Shown here piece after piece: positions 54,756 to 63,671 of a DNA stretch of 64,000 nt. Origin of the DNA: Methanospirillum lacunae. Lineage in GTDB: Archaea > Halobacteriota > Methanomicrobia > Methanomicrobiales > Methanospirillaceae. The DNA is taken from assembly GCF_046195335.1 (NCBI RefSeq), contig NZ_CP176093.1; one strand, written 5' to 3'. Positions within the stretch are counted from its first letter, which is position 1. Each line of letters begins with the position of its first letter. A program made the position numbers and the translations under genes. Under the pieces are notes generated by a model. The model was not told the DNA's origin. It searched no databases and saw only the letters and a list, made by a program, of their open reading frames with translations.

Positions 54756-55034
54756 TCACTCCGTAAGTTCGAACTTGCCCAGCCTGTACCCTGCTCTCAG
54801 GTGTGCCTTGTGGCATGAAGTACAGCGGTACCGTACATTGATCTTCTTGGTCGGCTTGTCGCCTCCAGGAACCTTGGAAAATTTACCCATGTTACCGACA
54901 CGGCCACGGCGTGCTTTCTGACGATCGATCCAGTGAAGACCGGTGGTCTTACCCTTCTTAACCTTTTCAATCTCGTGCTGCTGATGACTGCGACAAAACG
55001 GGCAGTATGTCCTGAATTTTGATGGCATCTTCAT
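54756..55034 (-). CDS. rpl44e: 50S ribosomal protein L44e
   Basis: 92 residues beginning MKMPSKFRTYCPFCRSHQ, with the second zinc pair CTSCHKAHLR and GGDKPTKKINVRYRC. Usual length. Follows the GINS gene by 39 bases on the same strand. Confidence 0.96.
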   Translation of the reverse strand: MKMPSKFRTYCPFCRSHQQHEIEKVKKGKTTGLHWIDRQKARRGRVGNMGKFSKVPGGDKPTKKINVRYRCTSCHKAHLRAGYRLGKFELTE

Positions 55035-55073
55035 AAAATGAGCCTCATCTGGGTATAGAGAATACCTACATTA

Positions 55074-55853
55074 TTAGCCCGGATTTATATTTAAGACTAT
55101 GTCGCGTTCTGCAAGCACTTCGGCATTTCTTCCCGGCAATGTCAGGATATCCCCGGTTGAGATCTCATAAGTCCGGCCATCCACACCCATAAACGGCTCC
55201 ATATCTGCCAGAACACGGACGAGAGTATACGCGAACGGCTCATCATCCTCGTCATCGGATGGCGTCCAGCCCTCCTCCTGCTCGTATGCGCGTCCGGGAG
55301 ACTCGGATACAAGATCGATGGCGACTACAGATTCAGAGCTGTCCGGATCAGTGACGGAAATCAGAGCAGCACTGTCAGTAGGGGAGACAAATTCGTTTTC
55401 GGCTGAAATAGGGGTATCAGATATCCGTTCAGGTATCTCAACCCTTACTGGAACCGGACTCCTGCCAACAGTCTTCCACTCTATGAGTGCGATACGACAT
55501 ACACGAATGCCATCCACGATCCTATTGAACATTTCGAGTTCAGCCGGGATGAGCATGCGAAGTTCTTCACGTTCAATATAGGAGCCATCAGCCTGACTCT
55601 GGGCAAGGGAAACGATCTTCTCAGACCGAAGGTGAAAGAGTTCCTCTGCAGTCGTCCTGATGCTTGCAACCTTTTCTATCAGGATACGGGCTTCATCAGA
55701 GAAGGGATCGTCCATGACGATCACCTCCTGCTGTAGTGTTTTTATTAAAAGCGCAGTCGTCTGGTAGAGATCGTGAGGAATCTGTACCAGAGTCCCACTA
55801 TCCCGCTCTCCGAGGAGAATACCCCGAAGATCTTCAAGATGCAGGAGACCCAC
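55074..55853 (-). CDS. DNA replication complex GINS protein (Gins15/Gins51-like)
   Basis: About 259 residues. The frame runs back to 56030 through priS, but GINS homology begins at LHLEDLRGILLGERDSG. Start is uncertain: GTG 55853, or CTG 55844, which has the better-spaced GGAGGTG. An alpha-helical A domain (~1-130) is followed by a long acidic linker (TPSDDEDDEPF) and a small B domain (VDGRTYEISTGDILTLPGRN). GINS activates the MCM helicase. Overlaps the priS end by about 20 bases. Confidence 0.82.
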   Translation of the reverse strand: MGLLHLEDLRGILLGERDSGTLVQIPHDLYQTTALLIKTLQQEVIVMDDPFSDEARILIEKVASIRTTAEELFHLRSEKIVSLAQSQADGSYIEREELRMLIPAELEMFNRIVDGIRVCRIALIEWKTVGRSPVPVRVEIPERISDTPISAENEFVSPTDSAALISVTDPDSSESVVAIDLVSESPGRAYEQEEGWTPSDDEDDEPFAYTLVRVLADMEPFMGVDGRTYEISTGDILTLPGRNAEVLAERDIVLNINPG

Positions 55854-57000
55854 CTCCTGATATCTCTGCCATTCCCCGGCAACAGAGGAAGAGTGCCACC
55901 GCTTCAGGGACCTGCTGGACTCCGGGATGTATCTCCCATTCATTTCCAAGCAGTTGCACCATGTAGTCACGGGGCGATTCGACTCCAACACCCCTGTCCC
56001 CAAACGGGACAGCATCAATGAGCGGATCAAAGTCAGGGAGTTCTTTCACTGCGAGAGGAGTTACTTTAAAGCCAGATTTGGCGTGCAGTGAGCCGGGAAG
56101 CCGGATAAGTCTACGGATATCGGTGGTCACTGGTTCATCAGCCTGAATACCTGCTTCACGTATTTTCGCTTGCAGTGGACTATCTTTCTCTGTTGCAAGG
56201 ATGGAGAGGATCTCGATCGTTGTCGGATCCCTGACATTCACCTGCCTGGGATCAGAATTGAGTTGCCTTACCAGTGCTGGAGCATTTTGTAAAAATCTGG
56301 TACCCCTTGTGTCCCCGATTCCACGGAGTGAGCAGAGAGAGGCTTTCGCTTCCGATGCAGGGAGTGAGAGCAGGTCCTCCAGGTATGTAGTAAGACAGGA
56401 ACGATATCGCTGGTGCCATCCGGAGCGGCCGGGCTCAAAATCACTCAACATCCGGGCCGGGCTGACCCCGATTCCACAGATATAGTCGATCAGTTCACGT
56501 CGTTCCTGTGCATCAAAACTCCGGAGTGCAATCTCCTGCACATGAATATGATACCCTCGCCCCCCTGAGAAGACAAGGCGAACGGTACGCATATCTATTC
56601 CAAGTTCCTCATCAAGGACAGTTATAAGTTTGACAGCTTCTTCCTTGATCCGCTCAAGCATCAACTGGTAGGATCCCCGAAGAATATGATCAGCATCCAG
56701 GTCAAATATCAGGTCAGCGCCGAGCCATTTCTTGTCGCCCATAGTCGCCGCCAGTGGTGTCTGATAATATGCAGTTGAGTAATAGGCATGGGCAGGAACG
56801 AGATTTTTTATGTACGCCTGCATCTCTTCAGGTGAGCCAAATCCGATATGCCTCCTCATTCTGATGTCTTCAGGATAATTCCCATCAAAAAAGATGAACC
56901 CAAATTCACGCTGGCCTGACGAAGATGGAGGTGTGATCTGCACCCTACCGTAGTATTCAGTAAACCGCTGCCTGATGAACGTCAGGGTCGATGCTCTCAT
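55834..57000 (-). CDS. priS: DNA primase small subunit PriS
   Basis: 388 residues. Catalytic acids in LIFDLDADH, nucleotide-binding SGGRGYHIHV, and PIxRLPGSLHAKSG-like block (reads IRRLIRLPGSLHAKSG). N-terminus RQRFTEYYGRVQ is typical. Synthesises RNA/DNA primers with PriL, which is not in the window. ATG overlaps the elp3 stop (ATGA) and is followed by GINS, a common archaeal pairing. Confidence 0.95.
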   Translation of the reverse strand: MRASTLTFIRQRFTEYYGRVQITPPSSSGQREFGFIFFDGNYPEDIRMRRHIGFGSPEEMQAYIKNLVPAHAYYSTAYYQTPLAATMGDKKWLGADLIFDLDADHILRGSYQLMLERIKEEAVKLITVLDEELGIDMRTVRLVFSGGRGYHIHVQEIALRSFDAQERRELIDYICGIGVSPARMLSDFEPGRSGWHQRYRSCLTTYLEDLLSLPASEAKASLCSLRGIGDTRGTRFLQNAPALVRQLNSDPRQVNVRDPTTIEILSILATEKDSPLQAKIREAGIQADEPVTTDIRRLIRLPGSLHAKSGFKVTPLAVKELPDFDPLIDAVPFGDRGVGVESPRDYMVQLLGNEWEIHPGVQQVPEAVALFLCCRGMAEISGGGSPAS

Positions 57001-58649
57001 GCCGAAAGATCCCTTATCATGTAGGGGCCGGAGCGTTCATAACCAAGTCGGCGGTAGTAAGGTCTCACCCCGATACCTGCCATGATTGCCATCCGGGAAT
57101 AACCGGCATCAGCAGCCTGCTGCTCAGCTTCAGTTAGGAGCTCAGTGCCAAACCGGCGATGTTGCCGATCTTCTCCAGAACCACTTCTTCCTATCGGAAC
57201 AACTTTCCCATACACATGCAGCTCGCGGGTGAACGCGGCGTCCCGGGTCTCTGGCCGCCAGGTATTGCCAGGGAGCCGCAGCCTTGCAAACCCAATCAGA
57301 GAGTCACCGGAGACAAAACTGATGAACCGTTCCTCTCCATCACAGCTCTCATATGGCAGTGTCTGAAGGACTGCTTCATCATCCGAAGATCTCCGGCCGA
57401 TCTCACGGCACCGGATACACCTGCAGACCCCACCCTTTTCAATAAGGTGCTGTTTGGCAAGTTCACGAAAGTTGGAGTGCCTAGATCCGGCCAGGATCCG
57501 GTCTGCCGGAATATCGCGTTGGACACGTTGAAGCCGGCAGTATTCAGGAATGGCAGCCTTGGCATCTGCAACGATATCGATCAGTTCATCCTCCGGATAT
57601 ACATCATAGCCACCCTGATTATGCAGTTCTTCTATATCTGTGCCAGGGGTGATGAGCGTTGGATATATTTTAAGAAAATCGGGTCTGAACCTCTGATCGG
57701 AAAATAGTTCCTGAAACATCAACCGGTCCCGGTTTGCGTCACTACCCGGAAGATTTGGCATCATGTGAAACCCTACTTTTATGCCTGCATCTCGAAGCAG
57801 CGTATTCGCCTTGACAGCATCTGCAACAGTGCATCCACGCTGATTCAACTCAAGAACTCGGTCATCCAGGTGTTGAACTCCTAGTTCAACCTTTGTCACG
57901 CCGAGGGAAAGCATCCGATCAATATGTTCAACACGACACCAGTCAGGCCTGGTCTCGAAGGTAGTTGCCACACATCGAACCTTTGCCTCCTCATTTCTGG
58001 CAAATATGGAGTCCCTCTCTCCTGGCTGAAGAGGAGTGACTTCACTAACAGGTCTTTGCCCAATTTCTTCTGACGGAGGTACGAACTCGGGTATAGAACC
58101 TGATTCATACTCGTTCATCGCCCTGATACAACTTGCAGTAAACCATTCCTGATATTCCTCATCCCTGGCAGTAATAGTTCCCCCCATGATGATCAGTTCT
58201 GCTTTGTCTACATGGTGACCGAGCTGCTCAAACTGTGAAAGCCGTGCAGTTGTCTGATCATAGGGATCAAACCGGTGCAGGAAGGCTCGTCTTGCTGCAG
58301 GTTCTCCACCGGTATAACTCTGGGGAGAATGATACTCATGATCAGGTCCACCCGGACAGGGGAGACACTTGCCATGAGGACAGGGAGCAGGCGAAGTCAT
58401 GACTGCAACCGGCGCAACCCCGGAAAGGGTACGTGATGGTTTAACCAACAATATCGGGCGAAGCAGCTCTCGCTCGTCGGCAGTTGCACAGGCAAAGATT
58501 TCAGAATTGCGTGGAACCCGTGAGAGATGATATTTCTTACAGACAGTTGCGACGATCCTTCGAAGATTACAATCTTTAGAATCGGATACTAAAAGAAGGG
58601 AGACGATCTCCCGATATGCGGTCTCGTCGTCCATTATGTCAGTTTTCAA
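56997..58649 (-). CDS. elp3: Elp3-family tRNA U34 acetyltransferase (radical SAM + GNAT)
   Basis: 550 residues. Radical-SAM cluster motif CPHGKCLPCPGG near residue 95, TLITPGTDIEELHNQGGY in the barrel, and a C-terminal GNAT (VVPIGRSGSGEDRQHRRFGT). Builds the cm5 group on wobble uridine in archaeal tRNA. Start overlaps the UPF0058 gene by 11 bases; stop overlaps priS. Confidence 0.94.
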   Translation of the reverse strand: MKTDIMDDETAYREIVSLLLVSDSKDCNLRRIVATVCKKYHLSRVPRNSEIFACATADERELLRPILLVKPSRTLSGVAPVAVMTSPAPCPHGKCLPCPGGPDHEYHSPQSYTGGEPAARRAFLHRFDPYDQTTARLSQFEQLGHHVDKAELIIMGGTITARDEEYQEWFTASCIRAMNEYESGSIPEFVPPSEEIGQRPVSEVTPLQPGERDSIFARNEEAKVRCVATTFETRPDWCRVEHIDRMLSLGVTKVELGVQHLDDRVLELNQRGCTVADAVKANTLLRDAGIKVGFHMMPNLPGSDANRDRLMFQELFSDQRFRPDFLKIYPTLITPGTDIEELHNQGGYDVYPEDELIDIVADAKAAIPEYCRLQRVQRDIPADRILAGSRHSNFRELAKQHLIEKGGVCRCIRCREIGRRSSDDEAVLQTLPYESCDGEERFISFVSGDSLIGFARLRLPGNTWRPETRDAAFTRELHVYGKVVPIGRSGSGEDRQHRRFGTELLTEAEQQAADAGYSRMAIMAGIGVRPYYRRLGYERSGPYMIRDLSA

Positions 58650-58908
58650 CCGCTATTTCAGGTGTGACCATATCAGTAAACCCAATCACAGGGGGCTTAT
58701 GCTGTTGCTGTTTGATATGGTCAACAATCTCCTGTCCAAGAATGAGGATAGCTTCCTTATGTGACCTCTTATTCTTGTGGATATGGACAGGAGAGATGTG
58801 CAGAGTATCATACCGATCAGTGGGAACTTCCTCACTGGTTGTAAGTTCATAATACTTCTTAACGTGGACAAAAAGCATGTGTAAATGTAGCAACTCTTCC
58901 TTCTGCAC
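58639..58908 (-). CDS. UPF0058 family protein
   Basis: 89 residues from GTG 58908, chosen because the family begins (M/V)QKEELLHLH and because AGGTGAT lies 5 bases upstream; a longer ATG 58929 frame adds 7 unlikely residues. VHVKKYYEL and SPVHIHKNKRSHKEAIL are conserved. Function unknown, euryarchaeal. First gene of the elp3-priS-GINS unit. TATA-like TTAAATAAAT at 58971-58980 (minus) could be its promoter. Confidence 0.85.
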   Translation of the reverse strand: MQKEELLHLHMLFVHVKKYYELTTSEEVPTDRYDTLHISPVHIHKNKRSHKEAILILGQEIVDHIKQQQHKPPVIGFTDMVTPEIAVEN

Positions 58909-59117
58909 TCTATCACCTGGAACACTCAACAGGATTCTCCACCGGGGTTTGGATATATGTTATGCAAATGATTTATTTAAGGGAAGACTCTGAAGAGCGC
59001 ACGAGATGAAATAACTGAAATTCAAAGATTTTGTCCGCGCCTTTAGAGAAGGATGTCCTGATCGTATATCCAGAGAAGATGTAAAGCACAAAGAGAAATT
59101 CATCTTGAAATGAAGAC

Positions 59118-59591
59118 TTATGAAGAAATTTTTGGCAGTACATCAGGGAGGGGAATTACTCTTACCATTACAGGTTTGAGGTCTACACGACACTGAACCA
59201 GGTCATCCGGCAAGATATCAGTGATGATATATTTCTGACCGCTGACAACCCCGGCCGGATGGCATTCGGCATACCATTCACATGCTTCATCACAGACAGG
59301 GAGTTTGATAAGAACGGTCGTATTTTTCTTTGCGAGGCCATCAGGAATACGAATATCAACTGGTGCTTCGGTTACATCAACGGTTACAGCTCCTTTTAGG
59401 TGAACCGGGCATGAATGGTTTGCCGCCCTAATCGCCACGACCTCATATCTTTTCCCTATTTCCAAGTTGTGACATACCCGGGAGATGGAACATGATTCAC
59501 ATTCTTCAGTCTTTCCGGTATATACAAACTGAATACCAGGCTTCGCATATGCTGACCCGACAATTGTAACCCGAGTCTTTTTCTGCTCCAT
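59118..59591 (-). CDS. UPF0179 family cysteine-rich protein
   Basis: 157 residues. Cysteine clusters CESCSISRVC, CPVH and CDEACEWYAEC suggest metal or iron-sulfur binding; the beta-rich VTIVGSAYAKPGIQFVYTG opening is typical. Function unknown, mostly methanogens. Follows egsA by 3 bases on the same strand. The 209 bases between it and UPF0058 (58909-59117) hold no gene. Confidence 0.88.
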   Translation of the reverse strand: MEQKKTRVTIVGSAYAKPGIQFVYTGKTEECESCSISRVCHNLEIGKRYEVVAIRAANHSCPVHLKGAVTVDVTEAPVDIRIPDGLAKKNTTVLIKLPVCDEACEWYAECHPAGVVSGQKYIITDILPDDLVQCRVDLKPVMVRVIPLPDVLPKISS

Positions 59592-59594
59592 AAA

Positions 59595-60677
59595 TTACTC
59601 CTCGTATAACATCTGTACCAGATGTTCAGCCGATTCGCGGGTGATTCCTGTATCTAGGATAGTAAATCGTTCAGGCCTGATATCCTTTGCGCTGAGCAGG
59701 GCTTCGGTTACAACCCGGTCAGGGATTTTTAATTGTTCAGGTGTAGTCGGAGCACCAATCTGAATCAGGGACTGTCTGATAGCTCGCCAGTCACCACCAT
59801 GCAGATACATAGTCATAATAGCACCAATACCACAGACCTCCCCGTGGAGTGCTCCTCCGGGCATAATTCGTTCAAGTGCATGAGCAAACTTGTGTTCTCC
59901 ACCTGAAGCCGGACGGGACGAGCCGGCTATACTCATCGCAACTCCTGATGAGACAAGTGCTTTGACAACGATCCAGGCAGCTTCTTCCTGGCCAGGCTTT
60001 ATCAACCGGGAATTTTTCACGAGAATCTCTGCTGTCATCCGTGAGAGTGAGACAGCATACTCACTGATTTCTTCTCCCCTCAGACGGTGGGCAAGTTCCC
60101 AGTCAAGAACCGCTGTGTAATTGGAAATGACATCGGCACACCCAGAAGCCAGAAGGCGATGAGGAGCCCGGGCAATTATTCCGGTATCAGCCACTACAGC
60201 AATCGGAGGATGGGCCTGCACAGAAACGTTCCCATCTTCGGTTGGAAGAGTAGCCCTGCCTGATACAATTCCATCATGAGATGCAGCGGTAGGCACGCTG
60301 ATGAACGGGATGTCAAGGTTGTATGAGACTATCTTTGCAGTATCAATAACCCGGCCGCCCCCAACCCCGATGATAAACTCTGCACCTGCCTCTCTGCCGG
60401 CCTGCTCTGCCTCTTTCAGGAGACCGGCATCCAGCCGGGTTGCTGAAAAATGGAATATTGAATAATCATGATTCAGCACGGCACAGACCTGATTTCCGGC
60501 AACTTCACGAGTTGCAGTGCCGGTGATGATAAGTGCAGACCTCCCTGGTTTGATATCAGCAAGGATAGCAGGGAGCTGTTCTATTGCATTATGACCGACG
60601 AGAACATCACGTGGGAGTTGTGTCCATCGTGACTTGGAAAAGTCCCTCCTCAGTACATTTATGTCATCTGCACTCAT
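59595..60677 (-). CDS. egsA: sn-Glycerol-1-phosphate dehydrogenase
   Basis: 360 residues. WTQLPRDVLVGHNAIEQL start, GVGGGRVIDTAKIVSYN nucleotide site, SVPTAASHDGIVSGRA and HKFAHALERIMPGGALHGE metal ligands. Makes sn-glycerol-1-phosphate, the backbone of archaeal lipids. Its ATG is only 14 bases from the divergent DUF63 gene. Linked in function with the GGR gene 8 kb away. Confidence 0.95.
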   Translation of the reverse strand: MSADDINVLRRDFSKSRWTQLPRDVLVGHNAIEQLPAILADIKPGRSALIITGTATREVAGNQVCAVLNHDYSIFHFSATRLDAGLLKEAEQAGREAGAEFIIGVGGGRVIDTAKIVSYNLDIPFISVPTAASHDGIVSGRATLPTEDGNVSVQAHPPIAVVADTGIIARAPHRLLASGCADVISNYTAVLDWELAHRLRGEEISEYAVSLSRMTAEILVKNSRLIKPGQEEAAWIVVKALVSSGVAMSIAGSSRPASGGEHKFAHALERIMPGGALHGEVCGIGAIMTMYLHGGDWRAIRQSLIQIGAPTTPEQLKIPDRVVTEALLSAKDIRPERFTILDTGITRESAEHLVQMLYEE

Positions 60678-60691
60678 GTAGCTCTCAGCAC

Positions 60692-61537
60692 ATGATTAGG
60701 GAATTCATCTACAAATACTACATAGATCCTATCAGGTATGGTCAGCCCTATACCCTTGTTGACACGCTGACCTACGCAGGAATTCTTATCATCTGTGTCT
60801 GGTTGATCTACCGGTGGCTCTGCAAGAGCAATATTTCTGTAGACCGTGAGTTTGTGTATGCTCTTATCCCATGGGTTATCTGGGGAGGATTACTTAGAGT
60901 CGTAGAAGATACAGGAGTTTCAGGATCAGGATGGGGGATGCTTCTCACCACCCCGTTTATATTCTTCCTGATATTTACAGTTGCAGCACCCACACTCTGG
61001 GTCCTATGGTTTTTGGAAAAAAGACAGGTTATTTTAAAATTCAAACAGACCTTTGGGATCGTTGGCGCAATAGTAAGTCTGGGAACTCTCATATTCCTGC
61101 TTTGGTATGGATTGACCACAACACGGGTAGATCTGATGGTTGCCGCAACCATCCTCTCCATGGCAGCCGTCTCCACAGGTATCGTTTACGGACTTCTCAG
61201 GCATGTATTCAAGTGGGAGTACGTATCTGACCGGCTCTATCAACTGCTTATCTTCGGGCATATGCTAGATGCAAGTGCAACAAGTTATGGAATAGATCTT
61301 CATTCTGTCCCGTATGTAGAGCAGCATGTAGTCGGATCAGCACTGATTGCCATGACCGGTACCGCATTCGTGATGTTTCCGCTTAAACTTCTGGTCATTA
61401 TTCCAGGGATCTGGATCCTGGAACAGTACCGTCGCTCTGATAATTCAGGTATCTGGTATCTAATCCTCCTTGCAATGATAATGGTTGGAATGGCACCAGG
61501 AATTCGGGATATGCTCAGGATGGTGCTCTATGTCTGA
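60692..61537 (+). CDS. DUF63 family membrane protein
   Basis: 281 residues from ATG 60692; the longer frame back to 60584 lies antisense to egsA and is not real. IREFIYKYYIDPIRYGQPYT is the family opening; about 8 hydrophobic helices; HMLDASATSYGIDLH and VPYVEQHVVGSAL near the middle are the DUF63 signature. Function unknown. Overlaps the spoIIM gene by 8 bases. Confidence 0.9.
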   Translation: MIREFIYKYYIDPIRYGQPYTLVDTLTYAGILIICVWLIYRWLCKSNISVDREFVYALIPWVIWGGLLRVVEDTGVSGSGWGMLLTTPFIFFLIFTVAAPTLWVLWFLEKRQVILKFKQTFGIVGAIVSLGTLIFLLWYGLTTTRVDLMVAATILSMAAVSTGIVYGLLRHVFKWEYVSDRLYQLLIFGHMLDASATSYGIDLHSVPYVEQHVVGSALIAMTGTAFVMFPLKLLVIIPGIWILEQYRRSDNSGIWYLILLAMIMVGMAPGIRDMLRMVLYV

Positions 61538-62174
61538 TCGGCCCTGGAATGATGAAGAGGATATAATAAGGCAAACACCCGAACCGGTATCCTCCTCCCG
61601 CTACACTCCATTTCAGCAGGAATTTCTCAGATATCTCGGAATTTCTGTCCTGATATTTATCGTTGGGTGTGTTGGGGGGGTTTTATCCTCACAGGCTGAT
61701 CCCGCATTTGGCGAATCACTTGTGAAACTCTTTAAAGAGATGATCACAAACGACATCATGTCTGATGCTCCCCCGCTCCTAGCGCTACAACTGTTTCTGA
61801 ATAACCTGGAATCGTGTGTATTACTCTTTCTCGGCGGGGCTATTCTTGGTGTGGTTACTCTGCTCGTCCTCTCCTTTAACGGGATTGTTATCGGAGGTAT
61901 CCTGGAAGTTGTAAGGGGTAAGACAGATATCGTGGTGATGTTTGCCTCCATTGTTCCGCATGGGATCTTTGAACTCCCTGCTGTACTTGTATCATCGACC
62001 CTGGGTCTGATGCTTGGTCGGGCTGTAATGCTTGAACTGGCCGGACAGGGAGATGCTTCAGCACAGGCGTACGTGCTGGGAAGACTCTTTATACGATATG
62101 TAGTCCCATTCATCGCAATCGCGGCATGTATAGAGGCATTTATCACTCCCGCAGTCTTAGGGATGGTAGCATAG
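61530..62174 (+). CDS. SpoIIM-family membrane protein (stage II sporulation protein M-like)
   Basis: 214 residues from ATG 61530, overlapping DUF63, with GGATGGTG upstream. Four or five membrane helices; LFLNNLESCVLLFLGGAILG and SIVPHGIFELPAVLVSS are SpoIIM motifs. The archaeal homologue's role is unknown, since there is no sporulation. Followed by proS after 10 bases, so likely an operon. Confidence 0.9.
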   Translation: MSDRPWNDEEDIIRQTPEPVSSSRYTPFQQEFLRYLGISVLIFIVGCVGGVLSSQADPAFGESLVKLFKEMITNDIMSDAPPLLALQLFLNNLESCVLLFLGGAILGVVTLLVLSFNGIVIGGILEVVRGKTDIVVMFASIVPHGIFELPAVLVSSTLGLMLGRAVMLELAGQGDASAQAYVLGRLFIRYVVPFIAIAACIEAFITPAVLGMVA

Positions 62175-62184
62175 GAGCTGTGTA

Positions 62185-63621
62185 ATGGAAGAGCAAGAGG
62201 CAACTCTCCCGCCAAAGGCGGAATTCTCAGAATGGTACAACGATATTTTATGGCGTGCAGAGATCATGGATGTACGCTACCCCGTAAAAGGACTCTACGT
62301 CTGGTTCCCATTCGGGTTTGGGATCCGCAAGAGAGTATACGGAGTTCTGCGTGAACTGCTTGATCGTGACCATGAAGAGGCGCTTTTCCCATTGCTCATT
62401 CCTGAAAATGAGTTCATGAAAGAGGCAGAACACATCAAGGGATTTGAAGAGGAGGTATACTGGGTTACCCACGGAGGAACCAGTCCTCTTGATGTTAAGC
62501 TTGCCCTGCGTCCAACAAGTGAGACGGCTATCTATCCGATGTACGCCCTCTGGGTCAGATCTCATGCTGACCTTCCAATAAAAGTGTACCAGATCGTCAA
62601 CACGTTCAGGTATGAGACCAAGCATACACGACCGTTGATTCGGCTTAGAGAGATCACCTCGTTTAAAGAAGCACACACCGTTCATGCTACCTGGGAAGAT
62701 GCAGAAAAGACTGTCGAAGAGGCGATCGCTTTGTATCGCGAGTTTTACGACAGGATGTGCATCCCGGTCCTGATCTCAAAACGACCAGACTGGGATAAGT
62801 TCCCTGGTGCAGATTATACAATTGCCGTGGACACGATCATGCCGGATGGGAGGACTCTTCAGATTGGAACAGTCCATCACCTTGGTGATCACTTCTCTAG
62901 AACCTTCTCGATCTGCTACGAAAATCTCGCAGGTGAACAGCAATATTGCTATCAGACCTGTTATGGGATATCAGAACGATCCATCGCAGCCCTCATCAGT
63001 TTGCACGGTGATGACCGGGGCCTCGCTCTGCCTGCTGAAGTAGCCCCAACGCAGGTAGTCATTGTACCGGTGATCATGAAGAAGCGTGAAGAAGAAGTCC
63101 TTGAAGCAGCTGAAGTACTTAAAAAAGAACTCGTGACAGCAGGATACCGGGTCAAGGTTGATACCCGTGACCTCCGTCCAGGGGCGAAATATTACTACTG
63201 GGAACTTCGCGGTGTCCCACTCAGGATTGAGATCGGCCCACGGGATATCGACAATGGGGTAGTAACTGCTGTTACACGCTTTGGTGAGAAGTCAACCATT
63301 TCACGGGAAGATTTCATTAGTGGAGTCCAGATGAAGATGGCTGCCATGAGTGAAGCGATGACTACCCGGGCAGTGCAGCACATAAAAGATCATCTCTTCC
63401 CGGTGGAAGACATCACTGGCCTGAAGGAAGTTATCACAAAGGGTGTTGCAGCCGTTCACTGGTGTGGATGTAAAGAGTGTGCTGACCGGATAGAGGAAGC
63501 GGCAGATGCCAGTATCCTAGGAACAGAAGTTAGGTCAGAGCTTATTGGTAATGGATCCGGAACCTGTGTGATCTGCGGAAAGCCGGATTCTGTTATGACC
63601 CTGGTCGGCCGGAGTTACTAA
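62185..63621 (+). CDS. proS: Prolyl-tRNA synthetase (archaeal/eukaryotic type)
   Basis: 478 residues. Class II motifs: RPTSETAIYPMYALWVRSH, FRYETKHTRPLIRLREITSF, LHGDDRGLALPAEVAPTQVV. Zinc-like CGCKECADRI and CVICGKP in the tail, and the final Tyr typical of this type. Charges tRNAPro. Preceded by spoIIM and DUF63. Confidence 0.96.
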   Translation: MEEQEATLPPKAEFSEWYNDILWRAEIMDVRYPVKGLYVWFPFGFGIRKRVYGVLRELLDRDHEEALFPLLIPENEFMKEAEHIKGFEEEVYWVTHGGTSPLDVKLALRPTSETAIYPMYALWVRSHADLPIKVYQIVNTFRYETKHTRPLIRLREITSFKEAHTVHATWEDAEKTVEEAIALYREFYDRMCIPVLISKRPDWDKFPGADYTIAVDTIMPDGRTLQIGTVHHLGDHFSRTFSICYENLAGEQQYCYQTCYGISERSIAALISLHGDDRGLALPAEVAPTQVVIVPVIMKKREEEVLEAAEVLKKELVTAGYRVKVDTRDLRPGAKYYYWELRGVPLRIEIGPRDIDNGVVTAVTRFGEKSTISREDFISGVQMKMAAMSEAMTTRAVQHIKDHLFPVEDITGLKEVITKGVAAVHWCGCKECADRIEEAADASILGTEVRSELIGNGSGTCVICGKPDSVMTLVGRSY

Positions 63622-63671
63622 TCCCACTTTCTTTGCCTTTTTTTAATTTAAAAAAGGAACTTTCTCCCCGG

